Assembly: GCA_040954595.2 (NCBI GenBank)
Contig: CM082578.2
Location: 14,322,001-14,386,000 of the forward strand
Source of the DNA: Balanoglossus misakiensis
Lineage: Eukaryota > Hemichordata
Length of the DNA: 64,000 bases
Direction: 5' to 3'
The notes under the pieces are model-generated. The model searched no databases. It saw nothing but the letters and a program-made list of their open reading frames with translations, and was not told the DNA's origin. Position 1 is the first letter of the stretch, and every line of letters starts with the position of its first letter. Made by a program: the position numbers and the translations under genes. Positions 51,101 through 64,000 of this stretch are shown here, piece after piece.

Positions 51101-52300
51101 CATTTTGGTTTTTACTGCAGATGAGGGAGAGGTTAGGTGCAGGTAAAATGATATAAAAGACAATTTCCTGTATTTCTTGTAGAAGTTAATCCAGGAAAGC
51201 ATTAAAAGAAAAGCAGGATTTTTGAATTGCCTCTACAAATCTTCCTTGTGGACAGAGGAAAGTGCACTTTGGGAAACGCCATGCTGTCTGTCCATGATGA
51301 TTTGAAGGAAAGGGAAAAAAAAAGCCCAGGAGAAGTGATTCATTGACAATATTTACAGTACCAGCCAACTTCACTTGTACATATGCATGTGTTTTGTGCA
51401 ATTTGTGGCATGATCAATTGATATATAGTACATATGTGTACATCCAGTTGGAATCAATAGTCCGGAAGAGTGTATCAGTATCAAGTCAAGTAACAGGTCA
51501 AGCTTTACTTAAAAGTAAAATAAATTTCGTTTCATTGGAAGTGAACATTTTTTCCCCTTCAGCTGATGAGTTCAGCACGACTGGCATGCGGTTTTTGTGC
51601 AATGTTTGGTATTCTGGACCTTCTCAACAACCTTGTGATTGGCCTCCCAGACCATTGCTGAATCTTTGTCTGCATGTAGGCATCCAATGGCGGTTGAGGT
51701 ACTAAAAACTGTTTGTGAGTCCCGTTTAGACAGGCTGGTATGAGGAGGATGCCATCTTTATGGAGAGTCCATGCAATCTGTGGAATGGTTATTGGGGCTA
51801 ATACATATAATAGATAAAAACAGCAGTCAACAAGCACTGTGAATAGGATGACACGTTCCTGAGTATTGAAATGGTTAGATTTTCTTATGGTTGTCGAATC
51901 AGAATGGTTGGTTTTTTGGGGTGAATTTTCACAATGTTACACTAACAAATTACTATGTGTATACATTGTACAGTGGACTATTTTGTGATTTAAGTGAAGA
52001 CAGATTCTTAATTTCTTACAGTGTCACATATACTGTGGAACTTGGTTGGCTTCATAAAAGACAATTTTTACAAATAATAATCGTGTTCTTTTAGTTTATA
52101 ATAAATAATACATTTCTGGTGCATAGAGAGTGTAAGATAACAGAAAACAGCCTTGTCCTAATTGAGGTCAGGTGACAGATATATTTGTTTAACAACTTTC
52201 CCTTATACATGATAAGCACAGCTCAGGAGACCAGGCTTACAAAAGCTTTTCAGTACTTCAGCTATTTTGCCAGTCAGTCCTGGAAGCAAATCTTTCTATT

Positions 52301-52365
52301 TTAACCCTGTCACCATGGTTCAATCCAAATCCATTGTTTTCTATGAGAAGATTGGACCTCTACAG
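52301..52365 (+). repeat. Dispersed repeat, copy 2
   Basis: Matches 15088-15153: TTAACC, CACCA, then TCCAAATCCATTGTTTT and TTGGACCTCTA, in the same order and spacing. Confidence 0.65.
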
Positions 52366-55246
52366 AGATGATTTTGATTTGGTGAGGGCATTTATGATCT
52401 TGATGAAATCCAAGCAGTTTTACTTGTAGCCATGTAACAGTTGCGATGCATAGTGTCATCAAAAATGAGGAAAACATTGTCTGTATTGTATTTTGAGATA
52501 AAAACCTGTATGGCCGTAGGTGAGGATTGTTTTTGTAGATCTCATCTTTACCATACGGCTTCTGGGGGCCTCCCAGGGTGCTGTGCAATCTTGATTGGCA
52601 ACATCCATCGATACGTAGAGAATATAAGCTAGTCTTTGGCAACAAGGTAGTTGACTCAGCTCTGAGACATAAACAGGGGTTTATCCTGTAAAGCTTGTGT
52701 ACAGATAACATCATATCCGAGTTTAAGTTGTGTTTCTGACTGATGGAGGTAAACATTCAATCATGTCTGTTGTGGTTCATGTTTATGATGCATGGCATCC
52801 CACTGAGCTAGGAAACCCATCAGTGTTATTGTGTGCAACATTTTCTGATTCTCTATCGCCATGGAAACCGCTTCAGACTTTGATGTCGAAAGAATTCACA
52901 TCCAAACAGCCTGAAACTTATGCACGTACCGGTACATAACGGTCTGTACCTCTTCTTCTATAAAATGTACATGTACATGAACAGTATACTTCGCTAGATC
53001 TGTGTATAATCTTGATACTTCCCTTATAGGCTTGCAGTTGTTCAAGTTGTAAATTGGTTGACCCTCGGCGCAGGTAATGTGGTATTTTGCAAGAAACCAA
53101 CATACAGTAAATCTTATTCATCTGATACACATGTACAATGATGGTTAGGGCACTTTGAAATGATCTCTAGCCCTTTCACCCCTGTTTCCATGTCAATTGG
53201 TCCGTAGATGACGATAAAGGGATATAAAGCAAACACTACTGTGCTTAGGGCCTGACTTGGTATGCCAACAGTTCAAGAATTCCTTGGCCTCTCAATATTT
53301 CCAACCCTGTGCAGTCCCCAACAACTTTGCAACCAGATGGATGCATTTATCTCTTTAGAGTTTTTGGACAAATATTGGTAGTTGCAATTTGTGAATACAT
53401 CCTTATGAAGTGCAGTTCATTTTTATGTTAGGAAGCAGAAATTTAGCAATTGTGTACTGAAGTAGACAAGTACATTTGTAAGGGTTTGTCTTGCTGTACA
53501 TGTAACACTAATAATGTATCAATCAGCAATTTCTTATAAGAAATAAGAATTCCTTATAAGAAATATAATGGTTATCAATAATCTGCATATGTGAATAAAT
53601 CAGCATATATAAATAAATCATGCAAACTATATTCAATTCAAATATCAATTTGTTCAAATTAGGGATGCCAGTTCCATGACAGTGCTAGCAAAAACCCTGT
53701 GTAATAATCCCAGTTCGTTTTCCCACTCTTGGGTTTAAACTTAATCTGCAGGGATAAATATAGCACCACTACTGCCATACTGGTATCTAAATAACTGTGA
53801 ATGGTTAAGGGTGATTGACAGAAACATGTGAAGCTCTCTCTCTATCTCTCATATCTATTACCAGTAAAAATAAAGTCTTTTCACCATCAGTAATACAGGT
53901 TATGCCTGCAGGAATGTATTTATTGCTTCACAGCAAAGTTTCACTTGTTTGGATACAGTTCTTCAATTTATAAATACACATGTATGATGCACGTGTTAAG
54001 TCATAGGTGCCGTAAAAAATAGAAAATTTGTTGAGCCAGACAAGGCAGATGTTAGATCACGTGTGATTCATGTAATATGCAGTAAAATAGTGTCTGCATG
54101 TATGGGTTGCAGATGTCATATCAGCTGTTTCTATTTCTTGTTCTATAAGGTGTACACGTCTCTATTTTTATCAAACCCCTCGGGGTACACTTGCCTTGAA
54201 ATTTGGTTTTAGATTTCTCCAATATGATGAGCTCATGGAAGAAGACAGAAATCCGTTTTCAGCTCCTTGGATTGTGATCTGGGAATGATAAACTATCAAC
54301 TGCCGATAAACATACTGATTTGAGCACAAATTAAAAAACATGACATTTACTCAGAGTTGGATTAGATGCCAAGAAGAAATGAGATTCCCAGTGTGTAGGA
54401 TTTTTTGTGTGGTCCACATTTATGTCTTCAGGAGACTGAGAGGAATTTAAATGCCATCTTTTCTGACTGAAGCCGGCAGTTGAATGTTGACCAAGAAATG
54501 ACCGCTCATACACTACATGTAAGTTCCAATAGACTTACTGCATATTTATCATACTCAGAATATTCATAACGTTGATAGTCAACATTAATATTTGATAGGT
54601 TCTGATGTTGAATTATGAATGACCTTTATACAGGCAGTAAAATATTGCTGACAGATTCAAGCGAAAAAGAGGAGTGCAGTCATATGGAAAGACTCTGTGG
54701 ATCCTGGTGAATTAATTGTTTGTCTCAATTGACAAAGTCTGAACAGGTACATGAATTTGATGAGGAACGCTAATATGTTAGGCGAAGATAAATGCTGGAT
54801 TTCATTTCAGCCAATTACACCTGGCAGTGACATGCTGGTGTGATCTGACTCTTATTTCGTTGTTCTCAACGGTGTGTGGATGGTATCTTGTTGGCCGAGG
54901 AGATATCTGAGAGAATGCAGATCTATATATGTGGGTCATCATGGAGTACGGGCTCTCACTGGCATTCTGCATTCCGTCATGTGTCGTAAGACTTAGGATG
55001 AGATAAAACACCCAACAAACCACTATTTTAGCCACATTGATCACAGACAGAGGAATGACCGCAAATATGTCTAGAGTTAGCTGTGCGGTTCACCAGATCA
55101 TGCCTTCAGAAAACTTTCAGACAAGCAGATTAAGCCTCTTCAATCAGCCATACTGAGTGGTGTGTAATTTCATCAAAATCTTGCCATTCAGGAAAATGCC
55201 ATGCATTTGTGCATGTTCTGCAAAGGAGTCCGCTTACGGACTTCGT

Positions 55247-55330
55247 CTGATACAGTACAATATAATACAATACAATAAATACAATGGAATGAGACAATAA
55301 TAACAAGCATACAATACAATACAATAACTC
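55247..55330. repeat. TACAA/AATAC microsatellite
   Basis: Repeated ATACAATACAATA units interrupted by a short unique stretch. Confidence 0.7.
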
Positions 55331-58300
55331 TGATGAAATTGACACATCTCATCTATTAATTCGGACCACTTGATGCAATTTATTTGTGAGCAAAAAACCC
55401 TAATGGATAATTTTGACAAGTGAATGTCCCTGCTGTACGGACTTGTCAAGTTTTTCATCAGAATTAATGAGATCATGCCTTGTCTGCAGGATGGGGGAGA
55501 TCTGTTTCTGAAACAAAATCATTATTTAATCCCAAAACAGATCCAGCAAATACTAAATTTTTGTGAAAATTAATTCAAGCCACAGAAAGACTAGATATTT
55601 ATTGTTCAAAGAACCTGAGGTATACAATCTTCGCCAGAAGACTGAGGATCGTGCGTGGACAGATTGTCTGGTTCCTGCAGTTATTAACAACTGCCAGAAA
55701 TTGAAATACCCTGCAGTAGTCAAGTTTCTGAAGTTGTTGGACAAATGTTGCCTGCAGTACAGTGCCTCCAAATGCCTCCAAAATGCCAGCAGCAGCATTG
55801 ACGTCATTCACATCAAAGATCAATGTACAGCCTTGTCTATGCGTGTTATTTTGTTTCATCCTTATTTATTTGGTTCTGCTTTTATTTGGGCTGGGAATTT
55901 CAGCGAAATGTGAGGGAGAATAAGGAGATTTTGTAATACATGTACATACATAGAACAACAATACTGAAAGGTTGTCTCCCTGAAAATTGCTCCTGCAAGT
56001 GGAATAATGCAATGCTCTTGCTAGTGATACTTTCAAATCTTGTTGAAATTGCAGAAATGCAGGATCAAAAATCGTGAAACAATCAGTTGGCACAAACATG
56101 GCAATACTGTCCCTATAAATAGATTGGCATGCATAAGGATAGAAGCAATAATCATGTCAAAAGAAAATGAATTCTTGTGACAAACAGTCCCCAGGTTTCC
56201 AGGTCAGCTCCTGGGAAAGCTAAACGTCAAAACTCACAAATTAACTCCAGAAACTTGATTAACCTCACCCTGACTTTTCTGAGAGACCCGGAATGAAGAG
56301 ATCTTCCAAGGAGAAACGGACAGGGTGGAAAAAAAATACTTCAATAGGAAAGAGTGGTTACTGGGATACTGGAATTAATACAAGTGTGGATGCTAGATGA
56401 GTGGATGGCTGATTTGACTCCAGGGGTCAAAAGGTCACTCACTCCCCAGGCTTGCCTAATAGCCATAAGCCTCTTAGGAAAATTGCTTGCGTTGGCTTTC
56501 ATTCTGTTAAGATTTATATAGTTAGCAAGCATCTCAAGAGTCGTATGCTACTTAGATTGGTGGTATCTGTCTCAAAGTAATTAGAGAAAGGGGATTTCCT
56601 GCCTTCAGCCACGATGATGAGGCTGATAGAGAGAACACATGTGTCCAGAGAAAAAGGCTGAGATTGCAACTCTCATACCACTCTCCAACATCTTGTATTT
56701 GTAATCCATACATATATCAAGTCTTCTATTTCTTGCTTTGTAATGTAGTGGTGTCTGAGGAGCCTATTTTGCCCACCAGGTTTTTCATGTCGCATCAGTT
56801 GATTATGAAGGTCTTAACCTCGGGGTACTGTTTTTAGATCCTCACTCGAGAGTTGGCTTCTGTTTGTCTGTGCAAAAATATCACATTTCGTGACTGCGGA
56901 ATATGTCACTTCAATATAGTATAGTATACGTGTAGACACCCTCTGAATTTATTGCATTGAACATTTAATATACAAGCGCATTTTCGTATTCATAAATTCC
57001 AGCAATTAGTTAATGTGTTCTGGACGATTTGACATTCCTTGATCTTATCTAAAGATGGATTGATATATTCCCAGTTTATGGATTATAGGATATCTTTCAT
57101 TCATGGTCATGACTAATTTTCTATATTTAGTAAATTACTTTTACAGCATAAAGTGAATCTGATTGGTCGAACTTGAAGTGCTTTAAATATTCATAAAGCT
57201 TGCAATCTATTGGTTACTTGACTTGTCTTTGGTATAAATGACTTATTTGCATATATTGGAAATGTCATTTATATGTGTTTATTTTAATATTGGAAATTTA
57301 ACATGGGTTAAAATCTTGTCGAAAGGAGTGCTCCTTTGCAATATTTGATTGAGTAAGCCATGGGTTTAATTTAAAATATTCTTGACAGGTGAAGAGACAA
57401 AAATCTACCCAACCAGCAAAAATGCAATCAAGTAATATATCACTTTTTGCGCACACTCAGCTGTTGACATGGCATTTCTGGTACTCAGATATTAGTTAAT
57501 TTCAGAAGAGCTTGATAATTTTCGTCACTCAAAACTGTTTAAAAATTAACAAAACTAAAAGACCGTTCTTTGTGTTTTCTGTCTTGGTGCGCTGCCAACT
57601 GCGTAATATCGACCGATAAATGCGGGCCTCTGGTTCTTCTGACAGCTATTTTTATCAGGTTTAAACGCACACAGAATAAACACAGATCCGAAACATTAGT
57701 ACACGTCTTTGTGTTCATGTGTGGTGTGTATGTGTGGTCTAAGAATAGAGTCATTTAATATCACCCAGTTATTCGTTCTCAGAAATTTATTGATTCAAAA
57801 AAATTGATCAAAATGTCACTTGCGCATCATTGCGAGATTCGGTGTCAATTGAAAGGGATGAATTTACTTTTTGAAGCACCACATAAAACAGCGCTTCTGT
57901 CGCACTTTATTGTGCCTGTGAATGTGTTCCACAATAAATACCATATGCTGGTCATTTTTGGCCCAAATTATTTAACGGTTGGAAAATATACTTATTGAGC
58001 ATGTACATGTATGTTACCTGAGATGAATGTTGGGTATACATGTAACTTGTAAGATATTTATTATTTATTCAAAAAAAGAATACAGAGATCCAGGGATACA
58101 GTGTATGTAATCCTACAGGTTTAGTCCGAAGGTACACATGTAAATTTAATCGTATAGCCACATGTTAAATTTAGAAATTTGCAGTGAGCATAATATGCAG
58201 GGACTCACATTACACACTGTACGTCATATACAAAGGAGTAACAGCACCCTGTTTCATTGGAAGATGATTCTGAAATGTGGTGAAGCTCTTGGTCAATAGA

Positions 58301-61300
58301 GGGAAATGTGTAAAATGCTTTCTCAAATTTCATTTTTGTCATGGAATACAGTCTGTGGAAATTGTGCTGAATTCTGTGTGCACAGCGATGCCTGTATTAA
58401 GGTTGCCACCTCAGCGTTTAATGTGGAGAATAAATGTGATTATAAATAGTCACGGTATTTCATTACGATTTTTGTTTATTGCACTATTTTTGACATGGAA
58501 ACGTGTCTGCACATGACGTCTTGTGGCAGAGGAACTTTTGTTGAAAAAGCAGAAGTGGAATATAATAGTATTGGTGCACAGTTCATGATAATCTATATAA
58601 AATACGTTGCTTCTCTATACATGCAAGGGGTCACAACTTTTTCATTTTCAAGGGGTTTGTACATTGAATTATAATTTGTAACTTTTCCTCCTCCCAAAAG
58701 TCTCTTAAATTGCAAACACATGTATTGTCATAAAAAAGCAAAACCAGAATTATAATGGATTGGGACAAATTGTGACTGATGATAATAACATGTAATAATC
58801 GCATATAAACACAAAGACTGCTAACTTGCAAAGAACGCTGGATTCTGAAAATGATTGTGTGGCAGGTTGAGGCACTCCTGTGCAGTCACAATGTCTGATC
58901 AACAACACATCGACTCAAGAGGTAACAAGAGGTGATTTGATGTCAGTACAGAATCCCATTAAAGTACTTGTCGCCATGGCATAGGTGTAAATATTTTTTA
59001 CAAGCTGTCTCCAGAACTGTGGTGTTGTCACAGAAGTGTTCAATGCCCCCTCCTTTTGTGCAGTTTTTACGTTCTGTGTTACTGGTCTGTTGACAATGAT
59101 ACGTCTGGGCTATTAAGCAACCCATAATTGTTGATTTCCTTTCAGCATGTCTCATAATGACTGCTGGCTGTGCCATTTTCATCTGGCATTCCATCAATGC
59201 ATACTTGTACATCTATTCCGAAGTTAGGTATCTGCGGCAGCCATTCTTTATTCTGTGATGAAAAAAATGCCTTCTATTTTGAAAGCGCGTTTGCAGCAGA
59301 GTTGATAGTGCAGCTGTGAGCCCATTAGAGCCTTGGGGTGATGTGTGAGTGAACCAGGTACTTTTCGTGGATCATCAAATGCATCAAAATTGGATGCAGG
59401 ATCAGTCTCAGGTGCATACATGTACCAAAGGGTATCTCACTACAGATCTGGGGTCTGTTTGGAATCTCTCAAAGCCCTCCCCTCGCCAGCTACGCCAGCT
59501 TTTCCTTTGATTGAATGTACAGGCACAACGCTTTAGCAAAAATAGGCTGCCAAGTTAGGGAGGAGATTCACCTCACTACATGTATCTGTTTTACTCTGTA
59601 TACTCTATATGACAGGGAACTAGTCCAGTCTAGCAATTAAACAAGAGGGAGTGAGAGTCTCAACATAGTTCTACTGTAGTGTCCATATAGCAGACAATGT
59701 TTACAAACAGAAAAACAGTACAATAAAACCTGTCTAAACCGACCATCAAAAGAAGAAATTTTGCGGTTTGCAGAGGTATCCGATCTGGTTCTCGTCATAT
59801 TTTGGCCGCATCCATGTACTGCATACTGATTGCACATCAGTTTCACGTAATTGGATGCATGCTCGCAGACTTTCTCTGCTTGGAATTGCAGGCACATTCT
59901 GTGATATCCAGGTAGCATTGAACCTTGCCAATCCCGCAAGAAAGCTTCCAGAAAGCTTCCAGGAATTTGATGAAACAGCTTATACAGTGCAGTTAAAGTC
60001 AGATGGTAAACAAAGCATTCCAAATGAAGAGTCAATTAAATTTAAGTATGCATTTAGAATTTGTAGATATTCTGTAACCTTCATTGTGTGGTATTGACAG
60101 TAAAAATATTATCTATTAAATATATGTTATGGATCGACAGGCTTATTATTTCAATTTTAACTTTCAAAGCTTTGAAGATGATGTGAGGTCATGGCCTTAT
60201 GTTATTAAAGAATGTTGCTCTTTGAAGATATCTGTCCTACAGTATGCAATGTTTAATGGTCATTCTCCAACTATTTGCATTGCGTGTATGAGTGGTCTTT
60301 GCCAAGAAAGCAGTAATACTAATAGTCTGAGTTGAATGTCTCCCAATGAGATGACAGTCTTTTGCTCAACGGATTGTTTGGCATGCGCTGAGCACCAACC
60401 GTGTGTTTTCGCCAAGATTTATTTTGAAAAATGGAGAAGTGAAGTGATGGTGATGTATTATAGTTTCTATACAGATTAACTTGACATGCTGATTGGGAAC
60501 TGGTGTACAATAATATATTCTGTAACAAGTACCATGAAACTCCAAGTTCTCTTGAGCTCTATAGGAGATTGTCAATCAAATATTTGGGAAACAAAACAAG
60601 CCAAAGAATGATAAAAATATATTTTTTGAAATGGTAAATGGCTGTCAAACAAGTGTAATTGGGTACTGGTATATTACACTGGGTGACGTAGCTATGAAGT
60701 GATAGTGAAAAATTGAATGTCTGGAGCTTTTAAACTGTCATCATGTACAGGAAATGTTCAGCATTTAAAGTAAGGAGTATTCAGGATTCTGTCAAAAGCA
60801 ATTTATAACAACAAAACACAGGACAGTGAAAACAAAAACGTACATCTGTCAAAAGACAAACAAGTTAATTGCCTCACTGGCTTCAGGGTCTCTTGCAATT
60901 AGCATCTGTACTAGGTTACATCATTGAGATGTATTAATTATTCTGATGCTGTCGCCCGTTTCCCAATATCAAACATTCCAAAGAAATAGCTCTTTTTTTC
61001 CAAAAATTACATGTAGCTGTGGGAGTGTATTGTGCTTTCTGGCCTCAACTGTCAACTGCATGAATTATGTGTGTTTATCTACTACTCTTATTATATGTGC
61101 AGTTGAATTTTTATACTCTTCCCATAATATGTATTTCACTTCTGTTTGTTTCACTTCAGTGAAGTAGATTTGAAATTTTATCCTGACTATACTGGCTCAG
61201 AATTTTCCCTTGTGTGATTAAATGCATCTAATGTGTGTATTCTAAGTCCAAATTTCAGAAGGTCATCACTGGCTATCCATCAGCAAATTTCCCCACTATC

Positions 61301-62366
61301 TTCTGTGGTCGTGAATGTTTGTTGGTGGTTGCCACCAGGACATGAACCCCTCCACATGACTCATCAGGTCGTCAGCTAACGAGCGGTCTCTTGTTGTCCT
61401 CAAATTCTCCAGGGATGTTGTCGAAACAATGTGATGAGGCAAACCAGTCATGTGTATAGTGATGGCACCCAATGAATAGACTTCAGTGATGAGCTGCAGT
61501 CCTAGTGCGGCAGTCATATGTACGCAGAAGACATTTTTTGTACTGGAGATGGCAGGGCCTGTTTGTCGTATGGAAATGTTAAGTGCCCCATAAGAAAGTT
61601 GATTGATCAATCCTCATAAAAGAAATGAAGTGAATGTTCAAATAAATGAAAAAGTTTAAGCCGGCTGATGCCAATAAATGTAACTGGTTTCGGCATTGCC
61701 AAAATAAACAGAGCTTTTAAATGTTTAATGGCCGAGCCAGCCAGTTTATTCTTGGCTGAGTTCTGGCACGTGGTTTGTAAGTTAGTTATGGGTTTGTTGG
61801 GTTGTCTCTCCGAGGACAATTTTGTGGATGTGCTGCGTACGTGTTTCAGGCTTTTATTTCCAGTTTTATGCTCATGTATTACTTCATGTAAGTTATTATC
61901 TGCCATGTTTTATCAGCGTGGGCATCTTTTGATGACATTGAAAGTAATTTTCATCAATTTGATCCCATTAGTGTCATGGATGCAGCTAGAGACAAGTTCT
62001 CAGTGTCTGTTCGTTTTATCATCTTCTCAACAGCGTCTTTTTAGAGCCATTAATGTGTACTGACGCTGTTCAATGTAGAGCATTAAATTTTGAACAGTTC
62101 ATGGACACCTATATAATGTGGACACTTGGGTATTATGGACAGACTTTTCTTTAAGCAAATTGAACAAAACTGTAACCGTCTACCTAGCATGCGTTTGGAG
62201 TTCCCAAAAGTGAAGCGTATGACATTTAAGAATGAATTGGACTGTTGTTTGAAACAGGTATATTGACAGGTGATGTGTTCAAGGAAAAAGAAAGTGCATT
62301 TCTGAGTGTGTGAGTAATGATTTCTCGGAGTGTGTTCAAGTTTGCATTCAGATATCAGCACTTAAA

Positions 62367-62913
62367 ATGTCACGTCGTTCGGGGAAACAAGTCGGTGGCA
62401 CCATCACCCCTCTGGGAGATCTGCTACACCAGTATGCAATTTCCTCTGTTTTCACTTGTTTCCATGTGATTGTAGACAGTTGTGAATGATTGTGAACGGC
62501 ATTATTAAGAGGAACAAATGCCCACGTTTATTGCTAGCAACCGCTTGAATATATATCAGTGTAGTTCCAGTAGGTGCTTAGTATTCTACATCCACTATGC
62601 CCCCAAAGAGAAGGTTGTGTCTTTAATATTAATGTCTTGTGCATAATACAGCAGAGTGCACCTGCAGTGCCAGGGGGGAGGATGCAGGGACTCCTAGATT
62701 CTTGGCCGAGTGCTGACATGTCAGACACGGTTACTCAAGTGAGTACATGTATGCAATGCTAATATGTGCTGAGATCTCTGTCAGCTGCTGTGACATCCTT
62801 GTGTATTTCAGCAAACTCTCATGTCGCCCCTTGGTCTCAGCATACACAAGTTCAAGAGTCAAGGTGCAGATGAGCAGAGAATAGTGTTTGATCATCCGTC
62901 GTACATGATATGA
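62367..62913 (+). CDS. Candidate small nested gene, 82 residues, unknown
   Basis: Proposed exons: 62367-62431, 62657-62738, 62812-62913. The second has a strong donor (CAA|GTGAGT) and the third a strong acceptor (GTATTTCAG); both join in phase 0 and the frame ends at TGA. The start MSRRSGKQVGG has AAAATG context. The first junction is weak: the donor is CA|GTATGC and the acceptor that keeps frame is the third AG in ACAGCAGAG. The predicted protein is Gly/Ser/Pro-rich, with no signal peptide, no membrane segment and no family I recognise. It would lie in the same sense within Kv4 intron 1, so it could instead be an alternative first-exon series or chance. Confidence 0.3.
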
Positions 62914-64000
62914 GGAAATTTTATCTGTCTTAGAATAACCTTGGAAACCATTGAATTTTTTTTACCTGTTTCGAATCTGACATGCCTGTTCGAGACAGTA
63001 ATGTTATGAAATTACATCAGAACTTTTCTGAAGAAGCTCGATTTCAATGACACAAAGGGAGAGGTTCCATAGGTTAAGACTCACAGCATGTTCATGTTCT
63101 TGTCTTATCGACGTTTCAAAGGGAAACAATTTCAATTTCATCCTCAGTACATGTATATTCTTCAAAATTAAATTAAGCTGCGGCTGTGTATTGAAACACA
63201 ATTTCAGATTGAATCAATACTCTGTATCATGTGACAGAAAGACTCTTTTTACAAGCCTGTTTACTTTAATCAGCTATCTTGCAAAGCCATTATGAGGGAG
63301 AGTGCATGGCTTTGGAACTGTGACTGTGACAGTTACAGGGACTATTTCTGCTCATCTGCATTTAACGTTTTGTGTGCACTCCACCAGTGCTGGCCAGGAA
63401 TCTGACAAAAGTCTCAATTAGAAACTCAGACCGATTTATCTAGAGTTGTTGGAGACATGCACGTTCTAACCTATTATTGACCCCAAATACGGTTGTTAAG
63501 TACAGTTTTTTAGCCACATTCTTTGATTATCTCGGTGACTGGCAGGTTTGACAACTGTCTGGGCTACTGCCATGCAAGTATCATTTTATTACAGTCAGCA
63601 TAGTGCAGCAACGACTTGAAAAAATCAGGCACATTAGCATAGATGTGCCAATGTCCTACCAGTAGACTTTTCACACAATTAACTGTCATCATTTGCTCTG
63701 CACTTTTTCCTCATATGCTAGCATTTTTAGCAATTCAAAAGTTTGTGAAATTGGCTCATATGCGTGCAATTGGCATGCGTCTTCTTGCACTAGCATTGTG
63801 TATTCCGAAGGGGGGGCGGGAGGGAAGAGAGATGAGGTCTCGGCGGATGCACTTGATAATGGGTATAGCGAGACACGACTGGCATCTGTGGAACTCTGCA
63901 TCTCATGTTCAAAGTATTTTCAAGACACTCAGTTAAGTTTAATTGACCGTGGGTATTTATACTTACCTGATCGAGTACCATTGCGCTATTCTGACTGGAA

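Larger units (their letters stand above)
48149..64000 (+). other. First intron of the Kv4 gene (incomplete)
   Basis: More than 15.8 kb with no YGDMVP exon, so the intron runs past the window end. Mostly AT-rich unique DNA. It contains an A-run near 50144, a G-run near 50683, a dispersed repeat (52301-52365), a TACAA-type microsatellite (55247-55330) and one candidate small nested gene (62367-62913). No other coding exon, RNA gene or transposase was recognised. Confidence 0.75.

Noticed and set aside
51121-51142. 22-base micro-exon MRERLGA between TTTTTACTGCAG and GTAAAA
   Set aside because: Signals are plausible but no partner exons were found; too short to support.
55563-55913. 116-codon open frame in Kv4 intron 1
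   Set aside because: No family resemblance, no splice context, and an overlapping frame of similar length on the other strand.
59768-60097. 109-codon open frame in Kv4 intron 1
   Set aside because: No recognisable domain and a shadow frame opposite; consistent with chance.
1-64000. tRNA, rRNA or CRISPR features
   Set aside because: No cloverleaf with A/B boxes, no rRNA core sequence and no regularly spaced direct repeats were seen by eye; CRISPR is not expected in animal DNA.

Overview
This is animal nuclear DNA: GT-AG introns throughout, long AT-rich introns and intergenic spacers, AATAAA signals, microsatellites and transposon relics. The gene set (a FRMD4/CCDC120-type scaffold, a non-visual opsin, a Death-domain protein, a CENP-A chaperone, GRIPAP1 and a Kv4 channel) fits a marine invertebrate deuterostome such as a hemichordate. 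The species is inferred, not shown.

Layout. 1-5889 (+): last four exons of a CUPID-domain scaffold ending in a PDZ-binding type C-terminus. 7465-7631: a foldback repeat. 9083-11421 (+): a complete six-exon opsin. 13868-19746 (+): a nine-exon protein of 1203 residues with an N-myristoylation-type start, Gln-rich region, coiled coils and a C-terminal Death domain. 23796-21099 (-): a three-exon protein of 786 residues whose N-terminus matches the Scm3/HJURP domain. 23875-38324 (+): the 27-exon GRIPAP1 (GRASP-1) gene, head-to-head with the previous gene across a 78-bp gap holding a CRE palindrome. 38325-47039: GRIPAP1 3' UTR, then intergenic DNA with a 1.2-kb non-autonomous DNA transposon and a CpG-rich patch. 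47040-48148 (+): first coding exon of a Kv4/Shal (KCND) channel, whose first intron fills the rest of the window and may hold a small nested gene.

The genes do not form one pathway. The main points of interest are: (1) an invertebrate Scm3/HJURP-like CENP-A chaperone sharing a promoter with GRIPAP1; (2) a GRIPAP1-Kv4 pair with a nearby CUPID-domain gene, recalling human Xp11.23 (KCND1-GRIPAP1-TFE3-CCDC120); and (3) an uncharacterised Death-domain protein with an unusual architecture. All exon joins below were derived by hand from splice-site sequence and reading-frame continuity; every multi-exon model keeps frame and sums to a whole number of codons.
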